A stretch of DNA of 64,000 bases from Tetrapyrgos nigripes (taxonomy: Eukaryota > Basidiomycota > Agaricomycetes > Agaricales > Campanellaceae). The translations under genes and the position numbers were made by a program. Below are positions 46,882-58,237 of this stretch, in pieces (the stretch's first letter is position 1; the number at the start of each line of letters is the position of its first letter). The notes below the pieces were generated by a model that saw only the letters and a list, made by a program, of their open reading frames with translations, searched no databases and was not told the origin of the DNA. The DNA is taken from contig JAACJM010000032.1 of the NCBI GenBank assembly GCA_013368315.1, forward strand, positions 558,001 to 622,000, in the 5' to 3' direction.

Positions 46882-48389
46882 ATGACTGAGCGACGGTCCG
46901 CATCTGCAGATCCGAATCTCCGTTGTGCCAACCGACCACACGTATTCCACCCCGCATCGAACCAAGACGCCTGCTATATCCCTGAAAACGGCGACGACCC
47001 TTGGGTTTCGTGTAAAACTCAACCTTGCCTAAACAGGTATAACACTCAGCGACTTACCGACGTAGAACTCCCGAATTGGCTGCACGTTATAACCCAGCTC
47101 CAAGAACTTGCGATTCAGAAAGCACATCGAAAACCTAGAACCAGATCAGGCCAAGGGACTTCTGCGTCCAACCAACCTTCCGAAACCAACCCAGTACCAG
47201 AAACGCCTTCAAATAACCCACCAGAACCAAACGATCCCACTTCCCCACCTTCTTCGCCCATCATTCCATCTGCCGAAGGACCATCCGTAGCCCCTCGTCG
47301 CCCCCCTACACCTCCTTCTCCAGACCCTTCAGACCCGAACGACTCAGTCATGGCTGACACGCCTCCTATCGGGTTAAACGGAACTTCCGAACGAGGGAGA
47401 AAACCGGATACCTTCAACGGAGAACGAAGCGAGGCAAAACGATGGTTGGCCCAGTTTAACAACTACCTGCGCATGAATCAAGGAAGGTACCCAACCGAAG
47501 AAAGTCAGGTTGCATTATTCCTGTCATTCTTCGCGGGAGAAAAAGGAGGAGACTGGGCAACGCAGAGATTGACGGAACGAGATGCAGACGAAGAAAATGA
47601 GGAGTTGAAAGCTACACCAGATCAACGGAGATGGATAACTTTAAAAGAAATACGCGATCGATTCAAAAGGGACTTCAAACCTTTAGCCTCGGAAGATGTG
47701 GCTAGAACAAAGATCAAGTTTGCCAGAATGAGGGGGACGGATATCAGCGGCTATAACAGCATTTTTGACACGTATGGAGAAGAGTCTGAATTCGGAGAAG
47801 CAGCACTGTTGGAATTCTACCAGGACGGGCTACCACCCAAACTTCGAGAAGCAGTTGGAAGGACGTATCCGAAGTGGAAAGACTTCGATGAATATCAGGA
47901 AAGAGCTGTGGAGCTTCACTTAGAGTGGTTAAAGGAACGAGAGAGACAGGGACGCTGGAAGACTACTTCAACGTCGAAGAGTAGCCCAGGTCCGTCTCAA
48001 GGAAGAACGGTAGCAAGCGTCAATGCGCTCATGGGATCAGGTGCTAACTCGTCTTTCAATTTGCCACCTAAACTGACACCTGATGAAAGGGACCGACTTC
48101 GAAAAGCAGGAGCATGCTTCGCATGCAGACAGACTGGACACATGAGCAACGAATGTCCAACATTCCCGAGAACGTCATCTCCAAACACTTCCCGAACCTT
48201 CCCTCCTCGCACCATTCGAACGACCGAAACCGCATCCCCCCACCAGTAACGGTGGCACAAGCATCTTCATCTCGAAACACGATCAAGGAAATCTCTGATA
48301 TGGTAAACAGGGTTAAAGGATTAGAAGGGGAGGAAAAGGAACAAGCAACCGTTTACTTGAAGGATATTATGTCTAAATTGGATTTTTAA
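46882..48389 (+). pseudogene. Gypsy gag, with a late frameshift
   Basis: ATG 46882 gives MTERRSASADPNLRCANRPH. A Pro/Ser-rich linker is followed by the capsid region (GRKPDTFNGERSEAKRWLAQ, DLRPLASEDVA-like segment, YQDGLPPKLREAV) and a CCHC knuckle CFACRQTGHMSNEC. The frame stops at 48249, but another frame carries the expected C-terminus (TIKEISDMVNRVKGLEGEE to MSKLDF, TAA at 48387-48389). An indel between about 48160 and 48245 is therefore likely. Gag packages the element RNA in particles. Confidence 0.85.
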
Positions 48390-51300
48390 ATCGCTCCTCT
48401 GCTACGTCGTCAGCAGGAGTAAAACAGTACGCCGGACAGTTAAAGAACAATCGATATAGTGTGTTATACCCCTCTTGTGAGCGAACCTTTCCTTCAGAAA
48501 TAAGAATGTCGGCAATCACTCGCAATAGACAGATACCATCAATCACACTCAAAACTGAACTAATCGGCAAAATTACTGGCAGAAAAATCGACGCAAACGC
48601 TCTAATAGACAGCGGTGCAGAAGGCATAATCATTAACAGTCAATTCGCACGAAGAAACCAACTTACCCTCCTCCCTATCAAAAACCCGTTCCCAGTTCGA
48701 AACGTTGACGGCTCTGAAAACACCATGGGATGGGTACGGGAATACACTATCCAAAATCTTCGTATCTATTCTTGAGACAGCAAGGCGTACCATGAAGAAC
48801 AGGCCGAATTCTACGTAACGGACATTGGGGATCATGATATAATTCTCGGTACCGACTGGTTGGAAGAACATAATCCGGATATAGACTGGTCGGACTCACG
48901 GGTAGACATGACTCGATGTCCAGAAACATGTATCACGGCAAAGCCTCCCGTTCTTCACTTGAAAACAAAAACCTTGAAACCTGCAGTCATCGATCCGAGA
49001 ACCCATCGCAAAGAGTACCAAGTCAGGTGGATAGAACCAGTTGGACGATTTAAACCAATTGCCCAATCGAAAATTGCAGGACGACGACGTCGAATTCCTA
49101 TTCGATCTTTCCACCGAAACTCAGAAGAAACCGCAATCTTTACCGAAGATGACTACGGGAGGGACACGATCCCAGAACGGTGGGAACAGGACGTAATGGA
49201 AGAATTGTTAGGGAAAGAGGAAAGATTCGATGAAGAAGCATCAGGAGGACCGGATCTGAACATCCGTGCGGGTTTTACGAAAGCACAAGAACTCGCAGAG
49301 GCGGCTCAGAACGTTCAGGTCGATGTACCTCTTAAAGATAAGATTCCTTCGCAGTATCATCAGTTTCTACAAGTCTTTGACAAACAAACCTCAGAAAGAC
49401 TACCGAAACGTGGCGAATGGGATCACGCCATCGAGTTAAAACCGGACTTTACACCACGCCCTTGCAAAACATATCCGTTGTCCCCAAATGAACAAAAGGA
49501 ACTCGACGAATTCATCAAGGAAAACTTGGAGAAAGGGTATATAAGACCGTCGAAGTCTCCTATGGCAAGTCCCTTCTTCTTTGTAAAAAAGAAAGACGGA
49601 AAACTACGACCAGTACAGGATTACCGCGCCCTAAACAAAGGGACCGTCAAGAACGAATACCCTTTACCGCTTATATCGGAACTCGTAGACAAACTCAAAG
49701 GGGCACGAATATTCTCCAAAATCGACCTTAGATGGGGATATAACAACGTGCGTATCAAGAAGGGAGATGAATGGAAAGCGGCGTTCAAAACCAACCGCGG
49801 TCTCTTTGAACCAACGGTGATGTTTTTCGGTCTTATGAATTCTCCAGCCACGTTCCAAGCAATGATGAATACCCTATTCAAGGACTTGATCGACTCTGGA
49901 AAAGTCGTAATCTATATGGACGATATTCTTATATTCACGGAATCCCTAGAAGAACATCGATACATGGTAAAACAAGTACTGGCACGACTCCATGATAACG
50001 ACCTATACGCTAAACCGGAAAAATGTACCTTCGAAACCGACTCAGTGGAGTTCCTCGGCCTCATCGTATCACACAACACATTGGCGATGGATCCAATCAA
50101 GGTCGAAGGAGTAACTAAATGGCCAGTCCCACGGAACGTCAAAGACGTACAGTCATTCCTCGGCTTCGGAAACTTCTATCGACGTTTCATACAAGATTTC
50201 TCAAAAATCGCACGACCCCTGTTCGATCTCACGAAAAAAGAACATCCATGGGAATGGTCTGAAGAAGCTCAAAGGGCCTTCCAGGCACTCAAAGATACGT
50301 TCACAACTTCACCAGTTCTTCTCATGCCTGATCATTCTAAACCGTACCGAGTAGAAGTTGACGCGTCAGATTACGCCACAGGAGGTATCCTGCAACAACA
50401 AGGATCGGACGGCAAATGGCATCCAGTAGCCTACCTGTCAAAAGCGTTGTCCGAAACCGAACGAAACTACGACATCCATGACAAAGAACTGCTAGCAATC
50501 ATACGAGGACTTGAAGCCTGGCGGCACTACCTTGAAGGAGGACCACATACCATCGAAATCCTAACTGATCACGACAACCTCAGATATTTTACTTCGGCTC
50601 AAAAACTCAGCCGACGACAAGCAAGGATGGCCTTGTTCCTGACCAGATTCGACTTTACGCTCACCCATAAACCGGGAAATCTGAATCGAAGTGACCCACT
50701 CTCTCGAAGAACAGATCATAAAGAGGGGGTCGAAAATGACAACAAGGACAGGGTCTTACTTGACCCTAGATTCTTCAGAATTCGAGCGACGCGACCAGGA
50801 ACAGTAACCGCAATAGGAGATGGGGAATTGAAAAGGCGAATAAAGGAATGTCCGGATAAGGATGCTGAAGTCGTGAGTGCGTTACGAACTATCATTGACA
50901 ACGGACCCCGCGCTTTGGCAAAGAATTTGCAGGAATGGAACTATGAAGACGGAATTATCCTATTCCGAGGGAAGGTCTACGTCCCAAACGATCAAAAGCT
51001 CAGGCGGGATATCGTTAAAATGCATCACGACAGCCTTACTGCAGGCCACCCGGGAAGATTCAAAACATATGAACTCGTCAGTAGAGAATTCTGGTGGCCC
51101 GGTATGTCAGTATTCGTTCGCAACTACGTTGAAGGATGTGCTACCTGCCAGTTAACCAAGGCAGACAACCATCCTGCGCACGTACCCTTAATCCCAAACG
51201 AAATACCGGAACGACCCTTTGGTACCATCACGACCGATTTCATCACGGACCTGCCAGAATGCGACGGCTTCAATGCAATTCACGTCACAGTCGATCGCTC

Positions 51301-52495
51301 AACAAAGACAGTTGTCATTTCCCCATGCAGGAAAGATATCGACAGTGACGGAACAATCGACCTATTGTTCGACAATACCTGGCGACGGTATGGCTTGTGG
51401 GATAAAATGATATCTGACCGCGGACCTCAGTTTGCAAGCCAAGTGATGAAGGGCATTTACGCTAAGCTAGGTATCACTTCGGCACTTAGTACCGCTTACC
51501 ATCCGCAGACAGACGGCGAAACAGAAAGGTTCAATCAAGAACTGGAACAATACCTCCGGACCTTCTGTAACTATCGCCAAGACGATTGGGTCAAATACCT
51601 GCCCTACGCTGAATTCTGTCATAATACCCGGGTTCACTCAGCGACTGGGAAATCACCGTTTGAATTACTCCATGGATTTCTGCCACGACTATTCCCTTCA
51701 ATCAACCCAACTTCACACGTACCAAAAGTCGAGGAACGCCTCCAGAACTTGGATACAGTTCGAGAAGAACTGAAGGCAAGTCTGGCGACGGCAGCCGAAT
51801 TAATGAAGGAGCAAAACAAGGACTACCGGAACGAAGGAGTGAAGTTTAAGGTTGGGGATAAAGTGTTGCTGGATGGGAAGAATCTGAAAACGACGAGACC
51901 GAAAGCTAAGTTGGCAAACCGTCGTCATGGACCATTCGAAATCACTGACGTTATCAGTGAAGTCAATTATCGACTCAAATTACCGAATGGTTGGCGCATC
52001 CACCCAGTATTCCACGCCTCACTCCTATCGCCGTACAAAGAAACCGAAGCCCACGGAGTGAACTACCCGGGAGAACCTGCTGAGCTATTACCCGAAGACA
52101 ACGAATATGATGTGGAGGCAATTCTAGATTCAAAACCAACGAGAAACCGACGGGGAGTACAATACCTTGTCAAATGGTTGGATTATGCTGACTCGGAAAA
52201 TTCATGGGAACCAGCGTCAGGACTGACGAAGGTGAAGGAGATGATCGAGACCTTCCATCAACAACATCCAGACGCATATCGACCCAAAAACCTGATACGT
52301 CCGGGAACAACGGTGCGTTCACTAGGCGTTGCCATGGAAGACATATGGCGAAGTACCCGAGTACTGCAGGCGAAAGCACAACTCCGAGGAGAAACACTGT
52401 TACGAACCGTGGGCATCCTATGCCCGCCTTCACACCCCACTCGGCAATCGAACTCAGAATTCTGTCATCACTCGTCAATCGCATTCCCTCGTTAA
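48389..52495 (+). pseudogene. Gypsy pol: protease, RT, RNase H, integrase, chromodomain; one in-frame TGA
   Basis: The pol frame is open from the gag stop onward, in the -1 frame relative to the gag C-terminus; the first Met is at 48461. Protease: ALIDSGAEGIIIN. A TGA at 48773-48775 interrupts the frame between protease and RT. RT: KKKDGKLRPVQDYRALN, KIDLRWGYNNVRI and YMDDILIF. RNase H: VEVDASDYATGGIL. Integrase: the HHCC finger (HHDSLTAGHPG, CATCQ), TTDFITDLP, ISDRGPQF and HPQTDGETERFNQEL (D,D,E). The chromodomain closes the protein with YLVKWLDYADSENSWEP. All catalytic residues are present. Chromodomain integrases of this clade direct insertion to marked chromatin. Confidence 0.93.
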
Positions 52496-52569
52496 CGGCG
52501 TTTACTGTCAAAACCATCCCAGAGTGACTTGACCGTCCATTCAAAACTTTCTCCGTACAGAGAAACAAG

Positions 52570-52577
52570 TATAAAAG
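52570..52577 (+). promoter_or_regulatory. Internal TATA promoter of the Gypsy third ORF
   Basis: TATAAAAG lies 75 bp after the pol stop and 95 bp before ATG 52665. It is followed by a leader rich in CCAC, CTTCA and CATC that resembles host gene leaders. Confidence 0.6.
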
Positions 52578-52664
52578 ACCCCTCCCACAACGAAGAAGGA
52601 CAGAACTCAACCACATCCTACCAGCTTCACCTTACCCATCTCATACAACATCTTCAACATCACT

Positions 52665-53180
52665 ATGTCTACCGCTTCCTCCACCAACACCAACGCGAAC
52701 GACGCGATCCCATCCAACAGGGGACGCTGCACCTATGGGTCCCGTTCAGGACGACGGTGCCGAATGGCGAAACAACACGCGGGACCTCACAACAGGTGTC
52801 AACGCTGCACATGGGGAGGAGAGGACGGGCCAGGACGGTGCAGATTGGGCAGAGGACATAAGGCCCGTTGCGTGGTACAATGGACGTCGCTACGTGCGGA
52901 ACATAGAGGGAATATAGGATGGGGAGACGCCAGCATATGGGGAGCAAACAACGTTGTACCATGGAGCATGGACAACGAGGGAGGTGGATGGGGAACGGCT
53001 ACCGACACCACGGAATGGGGAAACCTGGACTGGAACGATCCTAGATGGGAGATTGGAAACTACCCTATAGACTGGGACAAATATTGGCCGAGCCAAGGGG
53101 ATGTAGACAGACGACTCCGCAAGCAGTGGGCGGAGCATTGGAAGACCGGAGTGTCGAGCTCCGGCGAAAGCTCGTCCTAA
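52665..53180 (+). CDS. Third ORF of the Gypsy element: Cys/His-rich, WG-rich protein
   Basis: 171 residues, intact, between pol and the polypurine tract. Residues 22-69 hold C22, C32, H38, H42, C45, C48, C59, H65 and C69, that is two related units (RCTYGSRSGRRCR and RCTWGGEDGPGRCR) each with C-x9-10-C-x5-H-x3-H/C. This suggests a pair of small zinc knuckles rich in Arg. The tail holds 13 Trp in all, with five WG pairs (W50, W86, W92, W109, W118), then a charged helix (DVDRRLRKQWAEHW) and a Ser-rich end. I recognise no family. With its own TATA box it could be expressed as a separate mRNA that ends in the 3' LTR. WG pairs in a disordered region resemble Argonaute-binding hooks, so a silencing-suppressor role is a testable guess only. 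Nucleic-acid binding is an alternative. Confidence 0.7.
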   Translation: MSTASSTNTNANDAIPSNRGRCTYGSRSGRRCRMAKQHAGPHNRCQRCTWGGEDGPGRCRLGRGHKARCVVQWTSLRAEHRGNIGWGDASIWGANNVVPWSMDNEGGGWGTATDTTEWGNLDWNDPRWEIGNYPIDWDKYWPSQGDVDRRLRKQWAEHWKTGVSSSGESSS

Positions 53181-53191
53181 AGAGGGGGTAA
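53181..53191 (+). other. Gypsy polypurine tract
   Basis: AGAGGGGGTAA directly before the 3' LTR, the usual primer site for plus-strand DNA. Confidence 0.75.
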
Positions 53192-53693
53192 TGTCATGAA
53201 TCGTCTCCCGCCTATTCATTTTCCTCTCTATTCTTTTCCCTTTACTACCTATTCCCCACTCTAACCCCATAAACATCAACTATTTCTCATCATCGTCTAT
53301 AGTTACCATCTCTCTAGATCTATGACTCATATTCCTATCTCCATGGACATTCTCACTGTCAATCACTCTGTGTGATCCAGTACCTTCATCTATCCATATT
53401 TGACTTGTTATTCTCTCGCCCTTGACATCTCCACATGATACCGTCTATTATTACTTACTCTTTCCCATCTGTTCATATTTTACTTATATACCTGTGATCC
53501 TTGTAACCTATTCCTTAGTTCGTTCACTTCGTCTCCGCTCCGTACTTTCACTACGCAGTGTAGAGCCTAGTCAGCTTACTTTCTCTCTATCTCTCTATCT
53601 CATTATCTCTCTTGATCAATCTATCCTCTTGTGAATCAGCTTTCTCGTATTGTGTGACTTGGGTGGTCATCGAGTGTACCGACAACCTTGACA
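53192..53693 (+). repeat. Gypsy 3' LTR
   Basis: 502 bp, one difference from the 5' LTR in my reading (CTCGTTATC at left, CTCATTATC here). Followed by the target copy CTTTG. Confidence 0.93.
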
Positions 53694-53698
53694 CTTTG

Positions 53699-54475
53699 TC
53701 AGAAAAGCGAGCTACAGAAGTATTAGAACTTGTGCATACAGATGTGAAACAACAACCATCTATATCATATCACAAGTATGAGTATTTTGTTGTCTTTCTT
53801 GATGACTTTAGTTCTTTCCCTGTAACCTTCCTTTTAGTAAGGAAATCTGATGTTTTTAAGTCTTTTAAAATGTATGTTGCCTGGGCAGAACAGTCTACTG
53901 GCAAAAAACTAAAGAATTTACAATCAGATTTGGGAACAGAGTTTATGAACGAAGATTTTGACAACTTCCTTGCTGAAAAAGGCATTAGAAGACAAAAGTC
54001 AGCTCCATACATACATGAACAAAATGGTTGTGCCGAGAGAATAATTAGAACACTCAACAAGAAGTCAGAATCCATGCACCATCATGCAAATGGACCTCCT
54101 TCTTGGTGGGAATTTTCTCTTGCCACAGCTACTTTTGTAGCATGTCGCACACCAACAAAACGACTCAAATGGAAGACTCCTTTTGAATTGTGGTACAAAA
54201 AGAAACCAGATGTATCATATTTCCGTTCTTGGGGATGCGCTGCATATGTATTCATCCCAGAAAAGAAAAGAGTAAACAAACTCTCCCCAAAATCGGAATT
54301 AATGATCTTCGTTGGTTATGAAAAAGGTTCTAAAGCCTGGTTATTCATGAGACGTGACAATTCACTCTTTGTTAGTCCACAAGCACTCTTCATAGAGAAA
54401 TGGTTTCCATGAGTCTTATCATCTGAAACAGAAGAAAGCAACAAATCCACCAAACCTGTCCAACCTTCTGAATTA
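53699..54475 (+). pseudogene. Copia integrase core, 3' part of the split pol
   Basis: The frame joins exactly with that left of the Gypsy insertion (SYPL to SEKRATEVLELVHTDV). The D,D,E residues lie in HTDV, QSDLGTEF and EQNGCAERIIRTL. LWYKKKPDVSYFRSWGC is the usual integrase C-terminal motif. A TGA at 54410-54412 follows EKWFP. Confidence 0.88.
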
Positions 54476-56908
54476 ATGTGCAGTTTGCACAAACAGGGTA
54501 CAAATAATCTCCCACCTGACCCTGTAGTACCCCTTGATTTAGATGACCTGTTCCGAGATCGATTTGATGATCTGGGTCCACCACCCGATGAAGGTAATGG
54601 TGATCATCAAAGAATTGATGATGGAAATGGTTCAGATGATAGTTCCGAAGACCATAATCCTGGTGCACACCAACCTTCTGATCCAAATGACTCTGAAACA
54701 GAATCTACACAATCTCGTGAACTGACTCCACCACCTGCACCAGAACCACCTGCTCAAGTACCTGCTGATCCTGTACCTGTACAAGGTCCTCAACCAGTTA
54801 ATCCACAAAACGTTGATTTAACTACTGGTAGATTTATAAATAGAGAACCTAATCCAAATCAGACTAGATCTTCAGATCGTCAATCTAGACCAAATTGGAG
54901 AATTACAGATCCAAACATGCAACACAGTAGAAACATACCACGTGGTGGATGGACTAGAGTAACTCCAAGAGTAACTCGTTCTCAATCTCGTGCTACTGGT
55001 TCGCAAACTGTAACAGATCCAACTCCATCTACTTCTCAAATCAGAGAAGAAAGTGACAATGAAGATCAATCTGAAACAGAAACAGGACCTAGTGGAGAAA
55101 TTGCGGAGTTTCTTGAACAAGATGTTTTAGAACAACGTGTTCAACAAGGGGGAGTATGGTTACAAAATTATCTCTTATCACAGGTGTTTATAGATAAAAA
55201 AGAAGGAAGTTCCTCTGCGACACCTCTTTTTATTCACAATACTCCTATTGCTTTAGTGGATGAATATCCATATCATCATGATACCAATAGAGATCCAGAT
55301 CCAAAAAATAAAAGAGATAAAATTACAAAAGATCTGATAGACTATTGGGAAAATAAGACCTTCATGCAGCACTGGACATCAACAAATGATTTCAGGAACG
55401 CTCCAAAGGATCTTAAAAAGCAATGGGAAGAAGCTTGTCAGTATGAGATTGATCAATTGAAAAAACGAAATGTCTTTGAATTGGTAGATCTTCCTAAAGG
55501 TCGTAAACCAGTCAGATGTCGTTGGGTATTCAATATTAAATCAAACAAGACAAAACGTGCACGACTTGTTGCAAAGGGTTTTTCCCAGACAGAAGGAATT
55601 GATTATAACAATGTATTCAGTCCAGTAGTCCACTTCGAAACGGTTAGACTGTTACTTGCCATTGCTGCTATAGAGAATTGGGAGATCAAGGCACTAGACG
55701 TCAAAAGTGCTTTTCTCTATGGACTTCTTGATGAAGAAATCTATATGACACAACCTGATGGCTTTGTTAGTCAGGACAGAAGCAAGGTTTGGAGGTTACG
55801 CAAGGCACTTTATGGTCTGAAACAAGCAAGCTTAGCCTGGTGGACTGAATGCACAAAGTATATGCAATCTTTAGGCTTTAAGCGCTTACATTCAGATGCC
55901 AGCGTATATATTTATTGTATAGATGGCAAAACCATAATAGCCATCATATATGTAGACGATGTGTTATGGATGGGTTCAGATCTGCAATTATTAAATAGAT
56001 TGATGAATCAATTCATGGCTAAATGGGAATCTCATGATCTCAGAGATGCAAAGGAATTTTTAGGCATGCACATAGAATGTGATTGAAAGAAGAGTATTCT
56101 TACTCTCGATCAAGAAGACTATTTAAATAAAATCATCAAACGTTTTGGTGCTGAGAATATGAAGCACACAACAACGCCTATGCCACAGTCATATATTCCT
56201 TTGGCACACGATGGTAATGTTGATACCAAAGTTAGAACTCTGTTCCAACAAGTGATTGGCTCGATTCTTTATCTTATGCTTGGTACTCGACCTGATATAG
56301 CTTTTGCTGTTATCAAGTTATCAACATATTCAGCAAATCCCTCTCCAGACCATCTAAAGAAAGCCATGTACATCATAAGATACTTGCTTTCTACAAAACA
56401 TTATAGACTCATCTATGATGGATCTAAATCTAGTGGTCTTATAGGTTTTTGTGATAGTGACTGGGCACAAGATAGAGATAATCGTCATTCACAGACTGGC
56501 TTTATATTTGAGCTTGCACAGGGCTCAGTCTGCTGGTCAAGTCGAAAACCAAAAACTGTTGCATTGTCCTCCACAGAAGCTGAGTACATGGCACTTTGTG
56601 AATGTGCGAAACAGGCTCTATGGATTAAAACTCTATTAAAGGAAGTTAATTTTAAATTAAATCATGTTCCTATTGTTGGTGACAATCAAGGCTTGATCTT
56701 TATTAGTCAAAATCCTATCACTGAATCAAGATTGAAGCATATTGATATACATTACCATTTTATACGAGAACTGATTCAAAGGTCTAAAAAGATCCAACTC
56801 TATTTTACTCCTGGAAACGAAAATCATGCAGATCTTCTAACAAAGAATCTCGGGCACATTAAGTTTCTTAAATTCCAAAATGAGTTAGGACTATTCTTTG
56901 ATTCTTAA
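54476..56908 (+). pseudogene. Copia reverse transcriptase and RNase H
   Basis: A Pro/Asp-rich linker leads to the RT domain: WEEACQYEIDQLKKRNVFEL, RCRWVFNIK, ARLVAKGFSQTEGIDYNNVF, KALDVKSAFLYGLL and IIYVDDVLWMG. TGA at 56084-56086 separates this from MKHTTTPMPQSYIPL and the RNase H part, GFCDSDWAQDRDNRHSQTGF and VALSSTEAEYMALCECAKQA, followed by HIDIHYHFIRE. The stop at 56908 is the true end. Confidence 0.9.
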
Positions 56909-57043
56909 ATATGCTTATGGGTTGGAAACAACTGTCAAGATTTTCAGAGTGGATACTACTCGCATTCCATTATGTTTATGCTCATGCAAGAATCATTTAA
57001 TCCTTGATGTGTGCTTACAATGCTGCACTTAAGTCCGCATTTA

Positions 57044-57056
57044 AAGTGAGGGGGAG
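57044..57056 (+). other. Copia polypurine tract
   Basis: AAGTGAGGGGGAG directly before the 3' LTR. Confidence 0.75.
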
Positions 57057-57455
57057 TGTTGAAATATATACCTTCCATGTATAGTAACTATGATTCTATA
57101 TGGAGTTATTATGAAACTTCTACGTAGCTATAAGTATGCTAGTCCTCCAGGACATTCTCTGGACATTACTCTTATCTTCTACTATGTAGTGATATCTCTG
57201 TAGATAGCAATATGGCCAATGGCAATATCCTCTTAGTCTCTAGGTATGTCCATGGACAATGTAGATATTAGTAATTACATGCTCTTTATTTAGTATAAAA
57301 GCTCTCTGTAAAGTCGTAGTTACTACAGAACAGCATCCAGTTCTATCTGCTCTACAAGCAACTCGTATCTAAGCTCTACTAGCTTTCTACTCAGCACTCT
57401 ATTTGGTGAGCTCTACTGACTGGTCACCCTATGCTGAATATTTGCTGCTTCATTA
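57057..57455 (+). repeat. Copia 3' LTR
   Basis: Differs from the 5' LTR at three sites, all transitions: TTTCATG/TTCCATG, TACATAG/TACGTAG and GAACAAC/GAACAGC. Confidence 0.92.
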
Positions 57456-58237
57456 GATGCGAATCAAGGGGGAGATAAGAAGAAGAAAACTCGTCGCAGT
57501 AAGAAGAAGAAAACTCGTCGCAGTAAGAAGAAGAAGGGTTCCAAAAAAGGTGCTGCTAATTTAGCTAATCCAGAAGTCGAAGCTGATTCAGATTCTGATG
57601 ATGATGCTCCTTTAATGGTGACCGCTTTTATGGCAAATCCTTTTATCAATGCCACATTAGATCCAATAGTAATCAGTGACACTGATGATCTACCTGAGAC
57701 ATGTGAGCAACCCATTTATGAACTTCTTCCCTATCATAACTTTCTGATTGTTCAATCAGATTGCTTTATAGACGAGAATAATGATTCTTCTTTGAAGGAA
57801 AGAGTAAAGCGGAACTTAGCTAAACAGGTCAGACCGCAAACAATTTCGGGTTACTTCATTCTTACTCATTATGAGAGACTCATGATCAATGAACTCGCAC
57901 AGGAGACAGTTGATTTTGAAAGCTTTCTCAGAGTAGAAGCTCATCATCAAATGACCCGTAAGCTAGCCAAAATTTGGGATTACACATACAATTCTGATGG
58001 CACTCATACAGAACCTTATCTTCGAGCAAAAGAGAATCTCAATGGTGATGAAAGACATGACAAACCAATGGTTTGATCATGAAGGAACTATTCGTCCCAT
58101 TCAGAAACAAATTGAGGAAGAGGTTGAGTATTTTTGTTGTTATATCATGAATAAAGCTTTGGCTGATATGCGCACCCATAAATGGATTCCACAGCAGTTT
58201 AAAAAATGTGACCCAGTTCCTTTAAAGCCTCCTTCCT
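57456..58237 (+). pseudogene. Second Copia fragment (extra module) joined to the 3' LTR
   Basis: From GATGCGAATC onward this matches 43800-44550 of the main element, with substitutions, a duplicated 24 bp AAGAAGAAAACTCGTCGCAG-type unit and a one-base insertion near 58053 that shifts the frame. Similarity stops at 58237. The LTR is thus followed by internal sequence without primer site or capsid part, so this is a deleted or recombined copy. Confidence 0.85.

Larger units (their letters stand above)
45903..53693 (+). mobile_element. Ty3/Gypsy chromovirus (Tf1/sushi-like), nested in Copia
   Basis: A complete 7791 bp element with 502 bp LTRs that differ at one position in my reading. CTTTG is duplicated on both sides (45898-45902 and 53694-53698). 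Order: LTR, self-priming site, gag, protease, reverse transcriptase, RNase H, integrase, chromodomain, a third ORF, polypurine tract, LTR. Gag has a frameshift and pol one TGA, so this copy is probably not autonomous. Confidence 0.95.
41555..57455 (+). mobile_element. Ty1/Copia LTR retrotransposon, split by a nested Gypsy element
   Basis: Two LTRs of about 396-399 bp bound gag, an extra module, protease, integrase, reverse transcriptase and RNase H in Copia order. Without the nested Gypsy element and its extra target copy the element is about 8.1 kb, long for Copia. LTRs differ at three positions, all transitions, so insertion was recent. Five in-frame TGA codons make it non-autonomous as read. 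No target duplication is visible, because the right LTR runs straight into a second piece of the same family. Confidence 0.92.

Noticed and set aside
43617..56086. TGA as a recoded sense codon (selenocysteine or altered code) in the Copia element
   Set aside because: Host genes in the window use TGA as a normal stop, and C-to-T decay explains the pattern more simply.
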